Notes under the pieces: model-generated
Told to the model about the DNA's origin: nothing
The model's database searches: none
Seen by the model: the letters and a program-made list of their open reading frames with translations, nothing else
Source of the DNA: Actinomadura rubteroloni
Lineage (GTDB): Bacteria > Actinomycetota > Actinomycetes > Streptosporangiales > Streptosporangiaceae
Assembly (NCBI RefSeq): GCF_002911665.1
Contig: NZ_MTBP01000001.1
Location: 1,798,001 to 1,862,000 of the forward strand
DNA: 64,000 nt
Direction: 5' to 3'
Part shown: positions 1 through 8,612 of the stretch, piece after piece
How positions within the stretch are numbered: position 1 is the stretch's first letter
Layout: each line of letters begins with the position of its first letter
Program-made: the position numbers and the translations under genes

Positions 1-641
1 ATCCAGCCGACCGAGTCGAGCTGGGGCGACCGGCCGTCCAGCACCGGCGAGCCGTCCGGCCGGTACCGAGCGGCCCACAGCCCCGACGGCGCCTGCACGC
101 CCGCCATGAACCGCAGGATCCGCAGCGCCTCCTGCGGGTGCCCGGTGACGGTGAACGCGGCGGCGGCGAACGCCGAGTCGCGCGGCCACGCGTACCGCCA
201 CGCGCCGAACCAGGACGCCAGCGACGCGCCCTGCGCGCCCGTGAGCAGCCGAAGGTCCAGCAGCGCGCGCGACGCCATGTCCGGGAACCCCGCAGGGACG
301 CGCCCCGACGCCAGCCACGCCCGGTCCGACCGCACCGCCGTGAGGACTCGCGGGTCCGACGCGTCCAGCGTGACGGCCGTCTCTCCGCCGAACGGCACGA
401 GCCGCGCCCGCCCGTGCGCCAGCCGCACGACCGAACTGCCCGGAATGTAGGACGCACCCGCCGCGTCCTCCGGCGGCAGCGGTACCCCCGCGTAGGGCCA
501 GCCGCCTCCGCCGACGAGCCCCGGCGACGCCCACGACGGCGTCCCCGCGTCCGGCAGCACCCCCGCCCCGCAGGTCGCCGCCAGCGCCCCGGCCAGCAGG
601 AACGCGCCGATCCGCCGTACCCGGACGCCCCGTCGCGTCAC
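1..641 (-). CDS. GH15-like secreted glycosidase, N-terminal part (runs off the left edge)
   Basis: The minus strand is open from about 641 to the window edge. The product starts with a basic segment and a hydrophobic stretch (GAFLLAGALAATCGAG) that looks like a signal peptide, followed by about 180 residues. The segment WRYAWPRDSAFAAAAF is the Trp-Pro-Arg-Asp hallmark of glucoamylase-like (GH15) alpha/alpha-barrel enzymes, and LRILRFMAGVQ followed by QLDSVGW fits the next helices. Such enzymes hydrolyse alpha-glucosidic bonds outside the cytoplasm, but the catalytic glutamates lie beyond the window. The GTG at 641 is preferred because a GAGGGGG ribosome site lies just upstream; an in-frame ATG at 674 is the alternative. 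It is divergent from sucC. The family call is from motif recognition only. Confidence 0.6.
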   Translation of the reverse strand, partial: MTRRGVRVRRIGAFLLAGALAATCGAGVLPDAGTPSWASPGLVGGGGWPYAGVPLPPEDAAGASYIPGSSVVRLAHGRARLVPFGGETAVTLDASDPRVLTAVRSDRAWLASGRVPAGFPDMASRALLDLRLLTGAQGASLASWFGAWRYAWPRDSAFAAAAFTVTGHPQEALRILRFMAGVQAPSGLWAARYRPDGSPVLDGRSPQLDSVGW

Positions 642-674
642 CCCGCACCCCCTCACCCGTGCACCGGCGTTCAT

Positions 675-938
675 TGCGGGGTCACCGCGACGCCGTGTAA
701 CCAAGTACACCAAACCCTTGCGAACGACACCGCCCGCCCGGGTACCGGCGAGTAGCCCTGCGCACCGCTCTACCTGGGCCGTTGTGAGATCCGGCGAGAC
801 CGCCCCCGGCGGCGCGACCACGAACGCGGGAGGACTAGGCTGCATCGACGGAGCGGACCGCAGGGTGGCGAGCCGCACGGACGCCCGTGTTCCCCACTCG
901 AAGCGGTCTATGGCTGTCGATCCGTATAAGGACGCCTC
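675..938 (+). promoter_or_regulatory. Divergent intergenic region with probable sucC promoter
   Basis: No gene is seen in this 264-base gap between the minus-strand glycosidase and sucC. TAGGCT at 836-841 matches the -10 element repeated before several other genes in the window and would start transcription near 848, giving a leader of about 90 nt. An inverted repeat GTGTA-N6-TACAC lies at 695-710, close to the glycosidase start, and could be an operator for that gene. No convincing -35 box was found. AAGGA at 928-932 is the sucC ribosome site. Confidence 0.4.
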
Positions 939-2117
939 GTGGACCTGTTCGAACATCAGGCGAAGGAACTCTTCGCCGAGTACGGGGTACCGGTGCCTAC
1001 CGGCAAGGTCGCCCACACACCTCAGGAGGCCCGGGCCATCGCGGCGGAGCTGTTCGCCGCCGGTAGCTCGAAGGTCGTCGTCAAGGCCCAGGTGAAGACC
1101 GGGGGCCGCGGCAAGGCCGGCGGCGTGAAGCTCGCCGACGACGCCGACGAGGCCGAAGCGCTCGCCGACCAGATCCTCGGGATGGACATCAAGGGCCACA
1201 CGGTCCACAAGGTGCTCATCGAAGAGGGCAGCGCCATCGCGCAGGAGTACTACTTCTCCTTCCTGCTGGACCGCGCGAACCGCACGTTCCTGTCCATCTG
1301 CTCGGTCGAGGGCGGCGTGGAGATCGAGGACGTGCCGCACGACCGGCTCGGGCTCGTGCCCGTCTCCCCGCTGCACGGCGTGGACCGGGCCACCGCCCGC
1401 TCGATCGCCGAGCAGGGCCGGCTGCCCGAGGAGGCGCTGGACGGCGCCGCCGCGCTCATCGAGCGCCTGTGGGCCGTGTTCATCGACGAGGACGCGACGC
1501 TCGTCGAGGTGAACCCGCTGATCCTCACCGCCGACGGCGAGGTCAAGGCCCTCGACGGCAAGGTCTCGCTGGACGACAACGCCGCCTTCCGCCAGGAGCA
1601 CGACAAGCTGGAGGACAAGGCCGCGGCCGACCCGCTGGAGGCCCGCGCCAAGGAGAAGGACCTCAACTACGTCAAGCTCGACGGCTCCGTCGGCATCATC
1701 GGCAACGGCGCGGGGCTCGTCATGTCCACGCTGGACGTCGTGTCGTACGCGGGGGAGGACCACGGCGGCCAGAAGCCGGCGAACTTCCTCGACATCGGCG
1801 GCGGCGCGTCCGCCGAGGTGATGGCCGACAGCCTGGAGATCGTCCTGTCGGACCCCGACGTGAAGTCGGTGTTCGTCAACGTCTTCGGCGGCATCACCGC
1901 CTGCGACGCCGTCGCGAACGGCATCGTCAGCGCCTACAAGCTGCTGGCCGAGCGCGGCGAGACCGTCGACCGGCCGCTCGCGGTCCGCCTCGACGGCAAC
2001 AACGCCGAACTGGGCCGCAAGATCCTGACCGACGCGGCGCTGCCCGGCGTCCAGCAGGTCGACACGATGGACGATGCGGCCGAGCGCGCCGCCGAACTCG
2101 CCGCGGCAGGTGCGTGA
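939..2117 (+). CDS. sucC: Succinyl-CoA synthetase (ADP-forming) subunit beta
   Basis: This is the beta subunit of the TCA-cycle enzyme that converts succinyl-CoA plus ADP (or GDP) and phosphate into succinate, CoA and ATP (or GTP). The 392-residue product has the family's normal length. It opens with [16 protein letters not shown], carries the ATP-grasp domain over roughly residues 1-210 ([20 protein letters not shown], and EVNPL in the metal-binding region) and then the CoA-ligase domain with [12 protein letters not shown]. The GTG start at 939 is six bases after AAGGA. It is followed directly by sucD, so the two subunits are co-translated from one operon driven by the TAGGCT promoter upstream. 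Confidence 0.97.
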   Translation: MDLFEHQAKELFAEYGVPVPTGKVAHTPQEARAIAAELFAAGSSKVVVKAQVKTGGRGKAGGVKLADDADEAEALADQILGMDIKGHTVHKVLIEEGSAIAQEYYFSFLLDRANRTFLSICSVEGGVEIEDVPHDRLGLVPVSPLHGVDRATARSIAEQGRLPEEALDGAAALIERLWAVFIDEDATLVEVNPLILTADGEVKALDGKVSLDDNAAFRQEHDKLEDKAAADPLEARAKEKDLNYVKLDGSVGIIGNGAGLVMSTLDVVSYAGEDHGGQKPANFLDIGGGASAEVMADSLEIVLSDPDVKSVFVNVFGGITACDAVANGIVSAYKLLAERGETVDRPLAVRLDGNNAELGRKILTDAALPGVQQVDTMDDAAERAAELAAAGA

Positions 2118-2119
2118 AC

Positions 2120-3007
2120 ATGGCCATCTGGCTCACCGAGAACAGCAAGATCATCGTCCAGGGCATCACCGGCTCGGAGGGCATGAAGCACTCCCGCCGG
2201 ATGCTGGCCTCCGGCGCGCAGGTCGTCGGCGGCGTCAACGCCCGCAAGGCCGGGCAGACCGTCGAGTTCGACGGCACCGCGCTCCCGGTCTTCGGGACGG
2301 TCAAGGAGGCGATCGAGCAGACCGGCGCGGACGTGTCGGTCGTGTTCGTCCCGCCGAAGTTCACCAAGGACGCCGTCGTCGAGGCGATCGACGCCGAGAT
2401 CCCCCTCGCCGTCGTGATCACCGAGGGCGTCCCGGTCCACGACACCGCCTACTTCTGGGCTTACGCGGTCGAGAAGGGCAACAAGACGCGGATCATCGGG
2501 CCGAACTGCCCCGGCATCGCGTCCCCCGGCAAGTCGAACGCGGGCATCATCCCCGCCGACATCACCTCGCCGGGACGCATCGGCCTGGTCTCCAAGTCGG
2601 GCACGCTGACGTACCAGATGATGTACGAGCTGCGCGACATCGGCTTCTCCACCTGCGTCGGAATCGGCGGCGACCCGATCATCGGGACGACCCACATCGA
2701 CGCGCTCCAGGCGTTCCAGGACGACCCGGAGACCGACGCGATCGTCATGATCGGCGAGATCGGCGGCGACGCCGAGGAGCGGGCCGCGGCCTACATCGAG
2801 CAGCACGTGACCAAGCCGGTCGTCGGCTACGTCGCGGGCTTCACCGCCCCCGAGGGCAAGACGATGGGCCACGCGGGCGCGATCGTCTCCGGCTCGGCGG
2901 GCACCGCCCAGGCCAAGAAGGAGGCCCTGGAGAAGGTCGGCGTGCGGGTCGGCAAGACGCCGAGCGAGACCGCCGTCCTCATGCGGGAGATCATGAACAA
3001 GCTCTGA
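2120..3007 (+). CDS. sucD: Succinyl-CoA synthetase subunit alpha
   Basis: The 295-residue alpha subunit binds CoA and carries the transient phosphohistidine. The Rossmann CoA-binding domain is at the N-terminus ([15 protein letters not shown]), and GHAGAIVSG contains the expected phosphorylated histidine near residue 251. ATG at 2120 is preferred over GTG at 2114, because the AGG at 2108-2110 is well spaced for the ATG and too close for the GTG. The gene follows sucC after two bases. A strong hairpin directly after the stop closes the operon. Confidence 0.97.
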   Translation: MAIWLTENSKIIVQGITGSEGMKHSRRMLASGAQVVGGVNARKAGQTVEFDGTALPVFGTVKEAIEQTGADVSVVFVPPKFTKDAVVEAIDAEIPLAVVITEGVPVHDTAYFWAYAVEKGNKTRIIGPNCPGIASPGKSNAGIIPADITSPGRIGLVSKSGTLTYQMMYELRDIGFSTCVGIGGDPIIGTTHIDALQAFQDDPETDAIVMIGEIGGDAEERAAAYIEQHVTKPVVGYVAGFTAPEGKTMGHAGAIVSGSAGTAQAKKEALEKVGVRVGKTPSETAVLMREIMNKL

Positions 3008-3019
3008 ACCGAGCGCGCA

Positions 3020-3060
3020 GGACGCCCGTGCCGCCTCGCGGCGCGGGCGTCCTTCGTCTT
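3020..3060 (+). terminator. Rho-independent-type terminator after sucD
   Basis: A perfect 9-bp stem GGACGCCCG/CGGGCGTCC is extended by a T-G pair and five further G-C pairs around a CTC loop (3020-3052). It is followed by the pyrimidine-rich run TTCGTCTTC. It begins 13 bases after the sucD stop. Confidence 0.8.
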
Positions 3061-3069
3061 CGGGGTCGG

Positions 3070-3075
3070 TAGGCT
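3070..3075 (+). promoter_or_regulatory. -10 element of a probably leaderless tetR transcript
   Basis: TAGGCT ends ten bases before the ATG at 3086, and no ribosome-binding sequence lies between them. This spacing puts the transcription start at or within a few bases of the start codon, as in leaderless actinobacterial mRNAs. Confidence 0.45.
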
Positions 3076-3085
3076 GGCCGCACCG

Positions 3086-3787
3086 ATGATCGAGAACCCG
3101 ACGCCGCCCGGCGACGAACCGCGCCTGGCCGCCGTCTACGGCCAGGACCGGCCGGGACTGCCGCGCGGACGCAGCAGCCTGCCCGCGTCCGTCGTGCGGG
3201 AGGAGCAGCGGCGGCGGCTGCGCGGCGCGGTGATCGCGGCGGTCGCCGAGGCCGGGTACGCGCACACGACGGTCGCGATGGTCGTCCAGCGCGCCCGCGT
3301 GTCCCGCAAGGCGTTCTACGACCACTTCGCCGGGGTGGAGGACTGCTTCCTGTCGGCGATGGCCGAGGCGCAGGAGGCGATCGTCGCCGAGGTGATGACG
3401 CCGCCGCGCGACGCCGAGCGCCCATCGTCGTCCCGGGAACTGCTGCGCGCCGCGCTCGGCGCCTACCTGGCGCTGTGCGCGCGGGAACCGGAGTACGCGC
3501 GCTGCATCCTCGTGGAGCTGCCCGCCGTCGGGCCGCGCGCGCTGCGCGGGCGCCTCAAGGGCTACGGGCTCGTCGCGGACGTCCTGCGCGGCTGGCGCGA
3601 GCACGCCGCGCGCAAGCACCCCGAGTGGCCGCCGGTGCCCGAGCACGCGTTCACGGCGGCGGTCGGCGCGGTCGCCGAGCTGATCCTCGTCCACGTGAGC
3701 GAGGGACGGGCCGACGAGCTGCCCGCGCTGCGCGACCCGCTCACCGAGATCCTGCTGCGGATCCTGGACGCCCCGCTCCCCGGCTGA
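3086..3787 (+). CDS. TetR/AcrR family transcriptional regulator
   Basis: This 233-residue DNA-binding repressor-type protein has a TetR helix-turn-helix in its N-terminal third: RGAVIAAVAEAGYAHTTVA is followed by VVQRARVSRKAFYDHF, where the recognition helix ends in the typical YDHF. The N-terminal 40 residues (rich in Pro, Arg and Gly) precede the domain and are unusual in length. The C-terminal ligand-binding half is not recognisable. The gene stands alone between the sucCD terminator and perM, so its targets cannot be inferred. ATG at 3086 is chosen because of the -10 element just upstream and the lack of a ribosome site. Confidence 0.88.
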   Translation: MIENPTPPGDEPRLAAVYGQDRPGLPRGRSSLPASVVREEQRRRLRGAVIAAVAEAGYAHTTVAMVVQRARVSRKAFYDHFAGVEDCFLSAMAEAQEAIVAEVMTPPRDAERPSSSRELLRAALGAYLALCAREPEYARCILVELPAVGPRALRGRLKGYGLVADVLRGWREHAARKHPEWPPVPEHAFTAAVGAVAELILVHVSEGRADELPALRDPLTEILLRILDAPLPG

Positions 3788-3863
3788 CCCCGCCCCGACA
3801 TCGGCCACGACAAAGACGACACGCCGGGCGACGCGCCGACCCCGGGGGCGGCCCGGTGCCAGC

Positions 3864-5408
3864 ATGGGGCGGATGAGCGACATGACGCGGGAGCGGCGGA
3901 CGGCTCCGGACCGCGCGGGGACGCAGCGCCCGCTGCTCGTCACCGGCCTCGTCGGCGCGCTGTGGTGCGTCGGGATCGGGCTGGCCGTGCTCGTCACGGT
4001 CACCCTCGTCGGCTGGATCGCCGCGCCGCGCTCGGCGCTCGGCAGCGGCCTGCCCGGCGTGTTCCGGACGGCCGTGACGTTCTGGCTCGTCTCCCACCAC
4101 GCGGGCCTGTCGCTGCCGGACGGACGGGTCGGGCTGCTCCCGCTCGGCATCGTCGCGCTGCCCGGCGCGCTGCTGTACCGCTGCGGCGGCTGGATGCTGC
4201 GGACGGGCGCACGCCGCACGCGCCGGGGCGTCATGGACGTCGCCGTCGCCCTCGCCGTCCCCTACACGCTGCTCGCCGGGCTGCTCGCGCTCGCCGCGAC
4301 CAAGCCGCCGGTGCGCCCGTCGCCGTGGCAGGCGCTGCTGTGCTGCTTCACCGTCGCGCTGGTCGCGGGCGGGTTCGGGGCGGCGCGGGCGCTCGTCGCG
4401 CTGCGCCGGGGACGCGTCCGGTCCGGGCTCGGCGCGCTGCTGCGGCTGCTGCCCGAGCGTCCGCGGTCCCTGGTCATCGGGGTGTCGGGGGCGCTCGCGG
4501 TACTGCTCGCGGCGGGCGCGCTTCTCGTCGGCTGCGCGCTCGCCTTCCACCTGCCGGAGGCGAACCGCCTGTACGGCGAGCTGGCGCCCGGCGTCGTCGG
4601 CGGCGTCCTGCTGCTGGTCGTGGAGCTGGCGTTCCTGCCCAACGCGATCATCTGGGGGACGTCCTACGCCGTCGGCGCCGGATTCGCCGTCGGGACGGGC
4701 ACCAGCGTCTCGGTCACCGGTGTGTTCCTCGACACGATCCCCGCGTTCCCGCCGCTCGCCGCGCTGCCCGGCCCCGGCCCGGCGCCCGCCCTGTCGCTGC
4801 TGGCGCTGGCCGCGCCGTTCGCGGCGGGCGCGGTCGGCGGGGTGCTGACCGTCCGGGCGCTGCCGAGCCCGGCGGCCGAGACCGCGCCGCTGTGGGGCTT
4901 CACGACGGGCGCCCTGACCGGCCTGGTGCTGGCCGTGCTCGCCGCGCTGTCGGGCGGGCCGATGGGCGGCGGACGGCTCCGGACCGTCGGCCCCTCGCCC
5001 TGGCAGGTCGGCCTGCTCGCGGCGCTGGAGGTCGGCGTCGCGGCGGCGCTCGCGGCCTGGTTCGCCAACGGACGCGCACTGCGCCGCACCGACGACCCGA
5101 AGCCCCGCCGGCGCCGCCGGCCGCCCAAGCCGCCGCGCGGCGCCGCGCCCGAGCCGCTGCCCGAGCCCGAGCCGCTGCCCGCGCCGGTCGTGCCCGTCGT
5201 GCCGCTGCCCGCGCCGGAACCGACTCCGCGGCCCGTCCCGGCCGTCCCCGACCCGCTGGAGTTCGAGGACGCCGAGCCGGTCCTGCCCGCGCGCCGCACC
5301 CGTCCCGCCGAGCCCGAGCCCGAGCCCGACGAGCCCCGCCCGCGCGACGACCGCACCGAGAACCGGGGCGGCGCGATCTTCGTCCTGCGCGACGAGGCCG
5401 ACGACTAG
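3864..5408 (+). CDS. perM: DUF6350 / PerM-like cell-division membrane protein
   Basis: This 514-residue integral membrane protein has many hydrophobic segments across residues 15-405 and a Pro/Glu-rich cytoplasmic tail (residues 410-514). Its place between sucCD and purN-purH matches the position of Mycobacterium tuberculosis perM (Rv0955), a polytopic protein needed for cell division and persistence; assignment to that family rests on topology, size and synteny. ATGs at 3864, 3873 and 3882 are all possible; GGATG in front of 3882 makes the last plausible too. The stop codon overlaps the stop of the convergent gene on a CTAG at 5405-5408, leaving no room for a terminator. Confidence 0.7.
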   Translation: MGRMSDMTRERRTAPDRAGTQRPLLVTGLVGALWCVGIGLAVLVTVTLVGWIAAPRSALGSGLPGVFRTAVTFWLVSHHAGLSLPDGRVGLLPLGIVALPGALLYRCGGWMLRTGARRTRRGVMDVAVALAVPYTLLAGLLALAATKPPVRPSPWQALLCCFTVALVAGGFGAARALVALRRGRVRSGLGALLRLLPERPRSLVIGVSGALAVLLAAGALLVGCALAFHLPEANRLYGELAPGVVGGVLLLVVELAFLPNAIIWGTSYAVGAGFAVGTGTSVSVTGVFLDTIPAFPPLAALPGPGPAPALSLLALAAPFAAGAVGGVLTVRALPSPAAETAPLWGFTTGALTGLVLAVLAALSGGPMGGGRLRTVGPSPWQVGLLAALEVGVAAALAAWFANGRALRRTDDPKPRRRRRPPKPPRGAAPEPLPEPEPLPAPVVPVVPLPAPEPTPRPVPAVPDPLEFEDAEPVLPARRTRPAEPEPEPDEPRPRDDRTENRGGAIFVLRDEADD

Positions 5409-5839
5409 AAGCCGGTGAAGACCTTCGTGTCCGGCGGCAGGTCGAACTTGTCGATGATCTGCCGGGAGAACGCGTCGTCGCACGCCTTCTTGTCGGCGAC
5501 GGTGTTCGCGCCGTCCAGGCACGACTGCCGGTCCGACAGCTCGGGCGCGAGGACGATCCAGCTCGTCATCGCGAACAGCCCGACCAGCACGGCGCACGCG
5601 CCGACCACGATGCTCGCCGACAGGCCGCGCCGCGCCGGGACCGCCGGGTCGCGGCGCGCGCGGATCTCGGTCACGATGCCCGCGATGCCGAGCACCAGCC
5701 CGAGCGGCCAGAACGGCACCGCGAGGATCAGCCCGCCGATCGCCAGCCACAGCGCCCGGCGCGACGCCGGACCGCGCCGGCCGCCGGGCGGGGGAGCCTG
5801 CGGGGCCTGGACCTCGCCGGGTCCCGCCTGGTGTGTCAC
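5405..5839 (-). CDS. DUF4190-like small membrane protein
   Basis: The 144-residue product has a Pro/Gly-rich N-terminus, then two hydrophobic helices separated by a short basic loop (WLAIGGLILAVPFWPLGLVL ... GIVTEIRARRDPA), and a third (IVVGACAVLVGLFAMTSWIV), followed by a small outside domain with two cysteines. This is the layout of the actinobacterial DUF4190 proteins; the function is unknown. GTG at 5839 has a strong GGAGGAG six bases upstream. It is divergent from purN and convergent with perM, sharing the CTAG stop. Confidence 0.65.
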   Translation of the reverse strand: MTHQAGPGEVQAPQAPPPGGRRGPASRRALWLAIGGLILAVPFWPLGLVLGIAGIVTEIRARRDPAVPARRGLSASIVVGACAVLVGLFAMTSWIVLAPELSDRQSCLDGANTVADKKACDDAFSRQIIDKFDLPPDTKVFTGF

Positions 5840-5918
5840 GGTTTCTCCTCCTGCATGTTCGGTGGCGGCGTCGTCCGGCCGGGGGCGGAGCGCCGTCGGG
5901 GGCGCGCGGCGGGACGGA

Positions 5919-5924
5919 TAGGCT
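5919..5924 (+). promoter_or_regulatory. Probable -10 element of purN-purH
   Basis: TAGGCT sits 72 bases before the purN ATG, in the gap shared with the divergent membrane-protein gene. It matches the -10 sequence seen before sucC, htpG and others. No clear -35 or purine operator was recognised. Confidence 0.4.
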
Positions 5925-5995
5925 GCGTGCTGGCAGGCCCGCGCGACGACGCCGGGGCCGCCCGTCCCACACCTCGAAACGTCCAGCAGGGAGTC

Positions 5996-6652
5996 ATGGT
6001 GCCCGCCCGGCTCGTCGTCCTCGTCTCCGGAGCGGGGACCAACCTACAGGCGCTGCTCGACGCGTGCGCGGATCCAGAGTACGGCGCCGAAGTGGTGGCC
6101 GTGGGCGCGGACCGTCCCGGCATCGAGGGCACGGCCCGCGCGGCCCGCGCCGGGCTGCCCGCGTTCACCCTGCGGATCCCCGACTTCCCCGGCCGGGACG
6201 CCTGGGACGCCGCCCTCGCCGACGCCGTCGCCGAGCACCGGCCCGACCTCGTCGTGTCCGCCGGGTTCATGAAGATCCTCGGCGCCCGGTTCCTGGAACG
6301 GTTCGGCGGGCGCATCGTCAACACCCATCCCGCTCTGCTGCCGTCCTTCCCCGGCGCCCACGCCGTCCGCGACGCCCTGGCCTACGGGGTCAAGCTCACG
6401 GGCTGTACCGTGCACTTCGTCGACGAAGGCGTGGACACCGGACCCGTCATCGCCCAGGAGGCCGTCCCGGTCCGCTGGCATGACGACGAGGACTCCCTGC
6501 ACGAGCGCATCAAGCAGGTGGAGCGCCGGCTCCTGGTCGACGTCGTCGGGCGGCTCGCCCGCGACGGCTGGACCGCGAACGGTCGGCGGGTCTCCATGAA
6601 ATGCCGGACCTGCAACACGTCCGCAGCCGAAGAAGGAGAGCTGAACCGGTGA
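5996..6652 (+). CDS. purN: Phosphoribosylglycinamide formyltransferase
   Basis: PurN transfers a formyl group from 10-formyl-tetrahydrofolate to glycinamide ribonucleotide in purine synthesis. The 218-residue product shows [17 protein letters not shown] at the N-terminus (substrate phosphate loop), [16 protein letters not shown] with the catalytic Asn and His, and [13 protein letters not shown] with the catalytic Asp. The C-terminus has a short extra tail containing KCRTC that is not part of the usual fold. AGGGAG precedes the ATG at 5996. The stop overlaps the purH GTG by four bases, so translation of the two is coupled. Confidence 0.95.
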   Translation: MVPARLVVLVSGAGTNLQALLDACADPEYGAEVVAVGADRPGIEGTARAARAGLPAFTLRIPDFPGRDAWDAALADAVAEHRPDLVVSAGFMKILGARFLERFGGRIVNTHPALLPSFPGAHAVRDALAYGVKLTGCTVHFVDEGVDTGPVIAQEAVPVRWHDDEDSLHERIKQVERRLLVDVVGRLARDGWTANGRRVSMKCRTCNTSAAEEGELNR

Positions 6653-8217
6653 CCCGGGTCGCGATCAAACGTGCGCTGATCAGCGTGTACGACAAGACGG
6701 GGCTGGAGGAGCTGGCCCGCGGCCTGCACGCCGCCGGGGTGGAGATCGTCTCCACCGGCTCCACGGCCGGGCGGATCGCCGCCGCCGGGGTGCCCGTCCT
6801 GAAGGTGGAGGAGCTGACCGGCTTCCCCGAGTGCCTGGACGGACGCGTCAAGACCCTGCACCCGCGCGTCCACGCGGGCCTGCTGGCCGACCGCCGCAAG
6901 GACGACCACGTCCGCCAGCTCCGGGACCTGGACGTCGAGCCGTTCGACCTCGCCGTCGTCAACCTGTACCCGTTCGCGGCGACCGTCGCGTCGGGCGCGG
7001 CGCCCGACGAGTGCGTCGAGCAGATCGACATCGGCGGCCCGACGATGGTCCGCGCCGCCGCGAAGAACCACGCGAGCGTCGCCGTCGTCGTGGACCCCGC
7101 GTCCTACGGGTCGGTGCTCGCGGCCGTCGAGGCGGGCGGGTTCACGCTGGACGAGCGCCGCCGCCTCGCCGGGATCGCGTTCGCGCACACCGCGTCCTAC
7201 GACGTCGCGGTGGCGTCGTGGTTCGCCTCGTCCTACGCCCCGGACGAGGAGGCCGCGTCCTCCGGCTGGCCGGACTTCCTCGGCGCCACGTGGGAGCGGT
7301 CCGCCGTCCTGCGCTACGGCGAGAACCCGCACCAGAAGGCCGCGCTGTTCACCGACGCCGGCGCGTCCGGGGGGCTGGCGGGCGCCGAGCAGCTCCACGG
7401 CAAGGAGATGTCCTACAACAACTACGTGGACGCCGAGGCCGCCCGCCGCGCCGCCTACGACTTCGCCGAGCCCGCCGTCGCGATCATCAAGCACGCCAAC
7501 CCGTGCGGCATCGCCGTCGGCGCCGACGTCGCCGAGGCCCACCGCAAGGCCCACGAGTGCGACCCGGTGTCGGCCTACGGCGGCGTCATCGCGGTGAACC
7601 GCCCGGTGACGGCCGCGTTCGCCGAGTCCGTCAAGGAGATCTTCACCGAGGTCATCGTCGCGCCGGACTTCGACGCCGACGCGCTGGAGATCCTGCGCGG
7701 ACGCTGGAAGAACCTGCGGCTGCTGCGCTGCGCGTCCGGGCCGTCCAACGCGACCGAGTTCCGCCGCATCGACGGCGGCGTGCTGCTCCAGACCGTCGAC
7801 CGGGTGGACGCCTCCGGCGACGACCCGGCCACCTGGGAGCTGAAGGTCGGCACGGCCGCCGACGCGGCGACCCTGCGGGACCTGGCGTTCGCGTGGCGGG
7901 CCGTCCGGGCCGTCAAGTCCAACGCGATCCTGCTCGCCGCCGACGGCGCGACCGTCGGCGTCGGCATGGGCCAGGTCAACCGGGTCGACTCGGCCAAGCT
8001 CGCGGTGACGCGGGCGGGCGCCGAGCGGGCCGCGCGCGCGGTCGGCGCGTCCGACGCGTTCTTCCCGTTCCCCGACGGGCTGGAGGCGCTCGCCGCGGCG
8101 GGCGTCCGCGCGATCGTGGAGCCCGGCGGCTCCATCCACGACCCCGAGGTGATCGAGGCGGCGGAGAAGGCGGGCGTGACCCTGTACTTCACCGGCGTCC
8201 GGCACTTCTTCCACTGA
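6649..8217 (+). CDS. purH: Bifunctional AICAR formyltransferase / IMP cyclohydrolase
   Basis: PurH performs the last two steps of IMP synthesis: formylation of AICAR, then ring closure. The 522-residue product begins with the MGS-like cyclohydrolase domain ([43 protein letters not shown]) and continues with the transformylase domain ([19 protein letters not shown] with the catalytic Lys-His near residue 281; C-terminal [13 protein letters not shown] and FTGVRHFFH). GTG at 6649 overlaps the purN stop and has AAGGAG at 6632-6637. Length and motifs are those of an intact enzyme. Folate cofactor use links it to folD just downstream. Confidence 0.97.
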   Translation: MTRVAIKRALISVYDKTGLEELARGLHAAGVEIVSTGSTAGRIAAAGVPVLKVEELTGFPECLDGRVKTLHPRVHAGLLADRRKDDHVRQLRDLDVEPFDLAVVNLYPFAATVASGAAPDECVEQIDIGGPTMVRAAAKNHASVAVVVDPASYGSVLAAVEAGGFTLDERRRLAGIAFAHTASYDVAVASWFASSYAPDEEAASSGWPDFLGATWERSAVLRYGENPHQKAALFTDAGASGGLAGAEQLHGKEMSYNNYVDAEAARRAAYDFAEPAVAIIKHANPCGIAVGADVAEAHRKAHECDPVSAYGGVIAVNRPVTAAFAESVKEIFTEVIVAPDFDADALEILRGRWKNLRLLRCASGPSNATEFRRIDGGVLLQTVDRVDASGDDPATWELKVGTAADAATLRDLAFAWRAVRAVKSNAILLAADGATVGVGMGQVNRVDSAKLAVTRAGAERAARAVGASDAFFPFPDGLEALAAAGVRAIVEPGGSIHDPEVIEAAEKAGVTLYFTGVRHFFH

Positions 8218-8226
8218 CCGGCGGAC

Positions 8227-8251
8227 GCGCGCCGGGCCCGTCCCGGCGCGC
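8227..8251 (+). terminator. Hairpin after purH
   Basis: GCGCGCCGGG and CCCGGCGCGC form a perfect 10-bp stem with a CCCGT loop ten bases after the purH stop. There is no T-run, so it may be an attenuating or processing hairpin rather than a full terminator. Confidence 0.5.
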
Positions 8252-8272
8252 ACCCGCCCCTCGGAGACTTCG

Positions 8273-8440
8273 ATGAACCAGGTCCTCGCGCACGCGTTCG
8301 GCGTGTTCCTCCAGGCCGACGCGCTGCTCATGGACGCCCGCGAGATCGTCGGCCTCGCCGCGGCCGTCGCGGCGGCGCTGCTGGCGGGCGTGCTCGGCTG
8401 GCAGGGCACCGACCGCTTCCTGTCCTGGCGGGGCCGCTGA
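8273..8440 (+). CDS. Small hypothetical membrane protein (55 aa)
   Basis: A 55-codon frame opens with ATG six bases after GGAG (8263-8266). The product begins MNQVLAHAFGVFLQADALLM, then has an uninterrupted hydrophobic Ala/Leu/Val stretch of about 20 residues (IVGLAAAVAAALLAGVLGW) and a short basic tail ending WRGR, so one transmembrane helix is likely. It lies between purH and the folD riboswitch and could be expressed by read-through from purH. No family is recognised. A chance frame is possible in such GC-rich DNA, but the ribosome site and the length of the hydrophobic helix favour a real gene. Confidence 0.45.
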   Translation: MNQVLAHAFGVFLQADALLMDAREIVGLAAAVAAALLAGVLGWQGTDRFLSWRGR

Positions 8441-8460
8441 CCGTCGCGTCCCGTCCCGGT

Positions 8461-8576
8461 ACGATGGACGCACACGTGACTGGCGCGGACAAGGTGGACA
8501 CGACCACCGGGGAGCGGAGCAGTCCGGACACCGCGCGCCTGGGTGACCGGGGACCACGCACGGGCCGTGCGGCCCG
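8461..8576 (+). promoter_or_regulatory. ZTP (pfl) riboswitch upstream of folD
   Basis: The conserved blocks of the ZTP/pfl riboswitch appear in order: CGTGACTGGCG at 8475-8485, CCACCGGGGAGC at 8504-8515 and GCGCCTGGGT at 8535-8544. These form the first helix with its internal loop, and the pseudoknot-forming downstream element. The class senses ZTP/ZMP (AICAR phosphates that accumulate when 10-formyl-folate is short) and commonly precedes purH or folD. A 6-bp GGGCC-type hairpin (8561-8576, CGGGCC/GGCCCG) follows the aptamer and may act as the expression platform; with no U-run, control of translation or a non-canonical terminator are both possible. The folD ribosome site is at 8602-8606. Confidence 0.88.
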
Positions 8577-8612
8577 GCGAGATCACCACGCGAGTTCACC
8601 ACGGAGGCGCAC

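Noticed and set aside
138..755. Long plus-strand frame rich in Arg/Pro opposite the glycosidase gene
   Set aside because: Composition is that of an antisense shadow; the minus strand encodes a signal peptide and a GH15-like motif.
1934..4234. 766-codon minus-strand frame across sucCD and the tetR gene
   Set aside because: It runs antisense to two certain genes and reads as Arg/Ala/Asp/Gly low-complexity without any domain.
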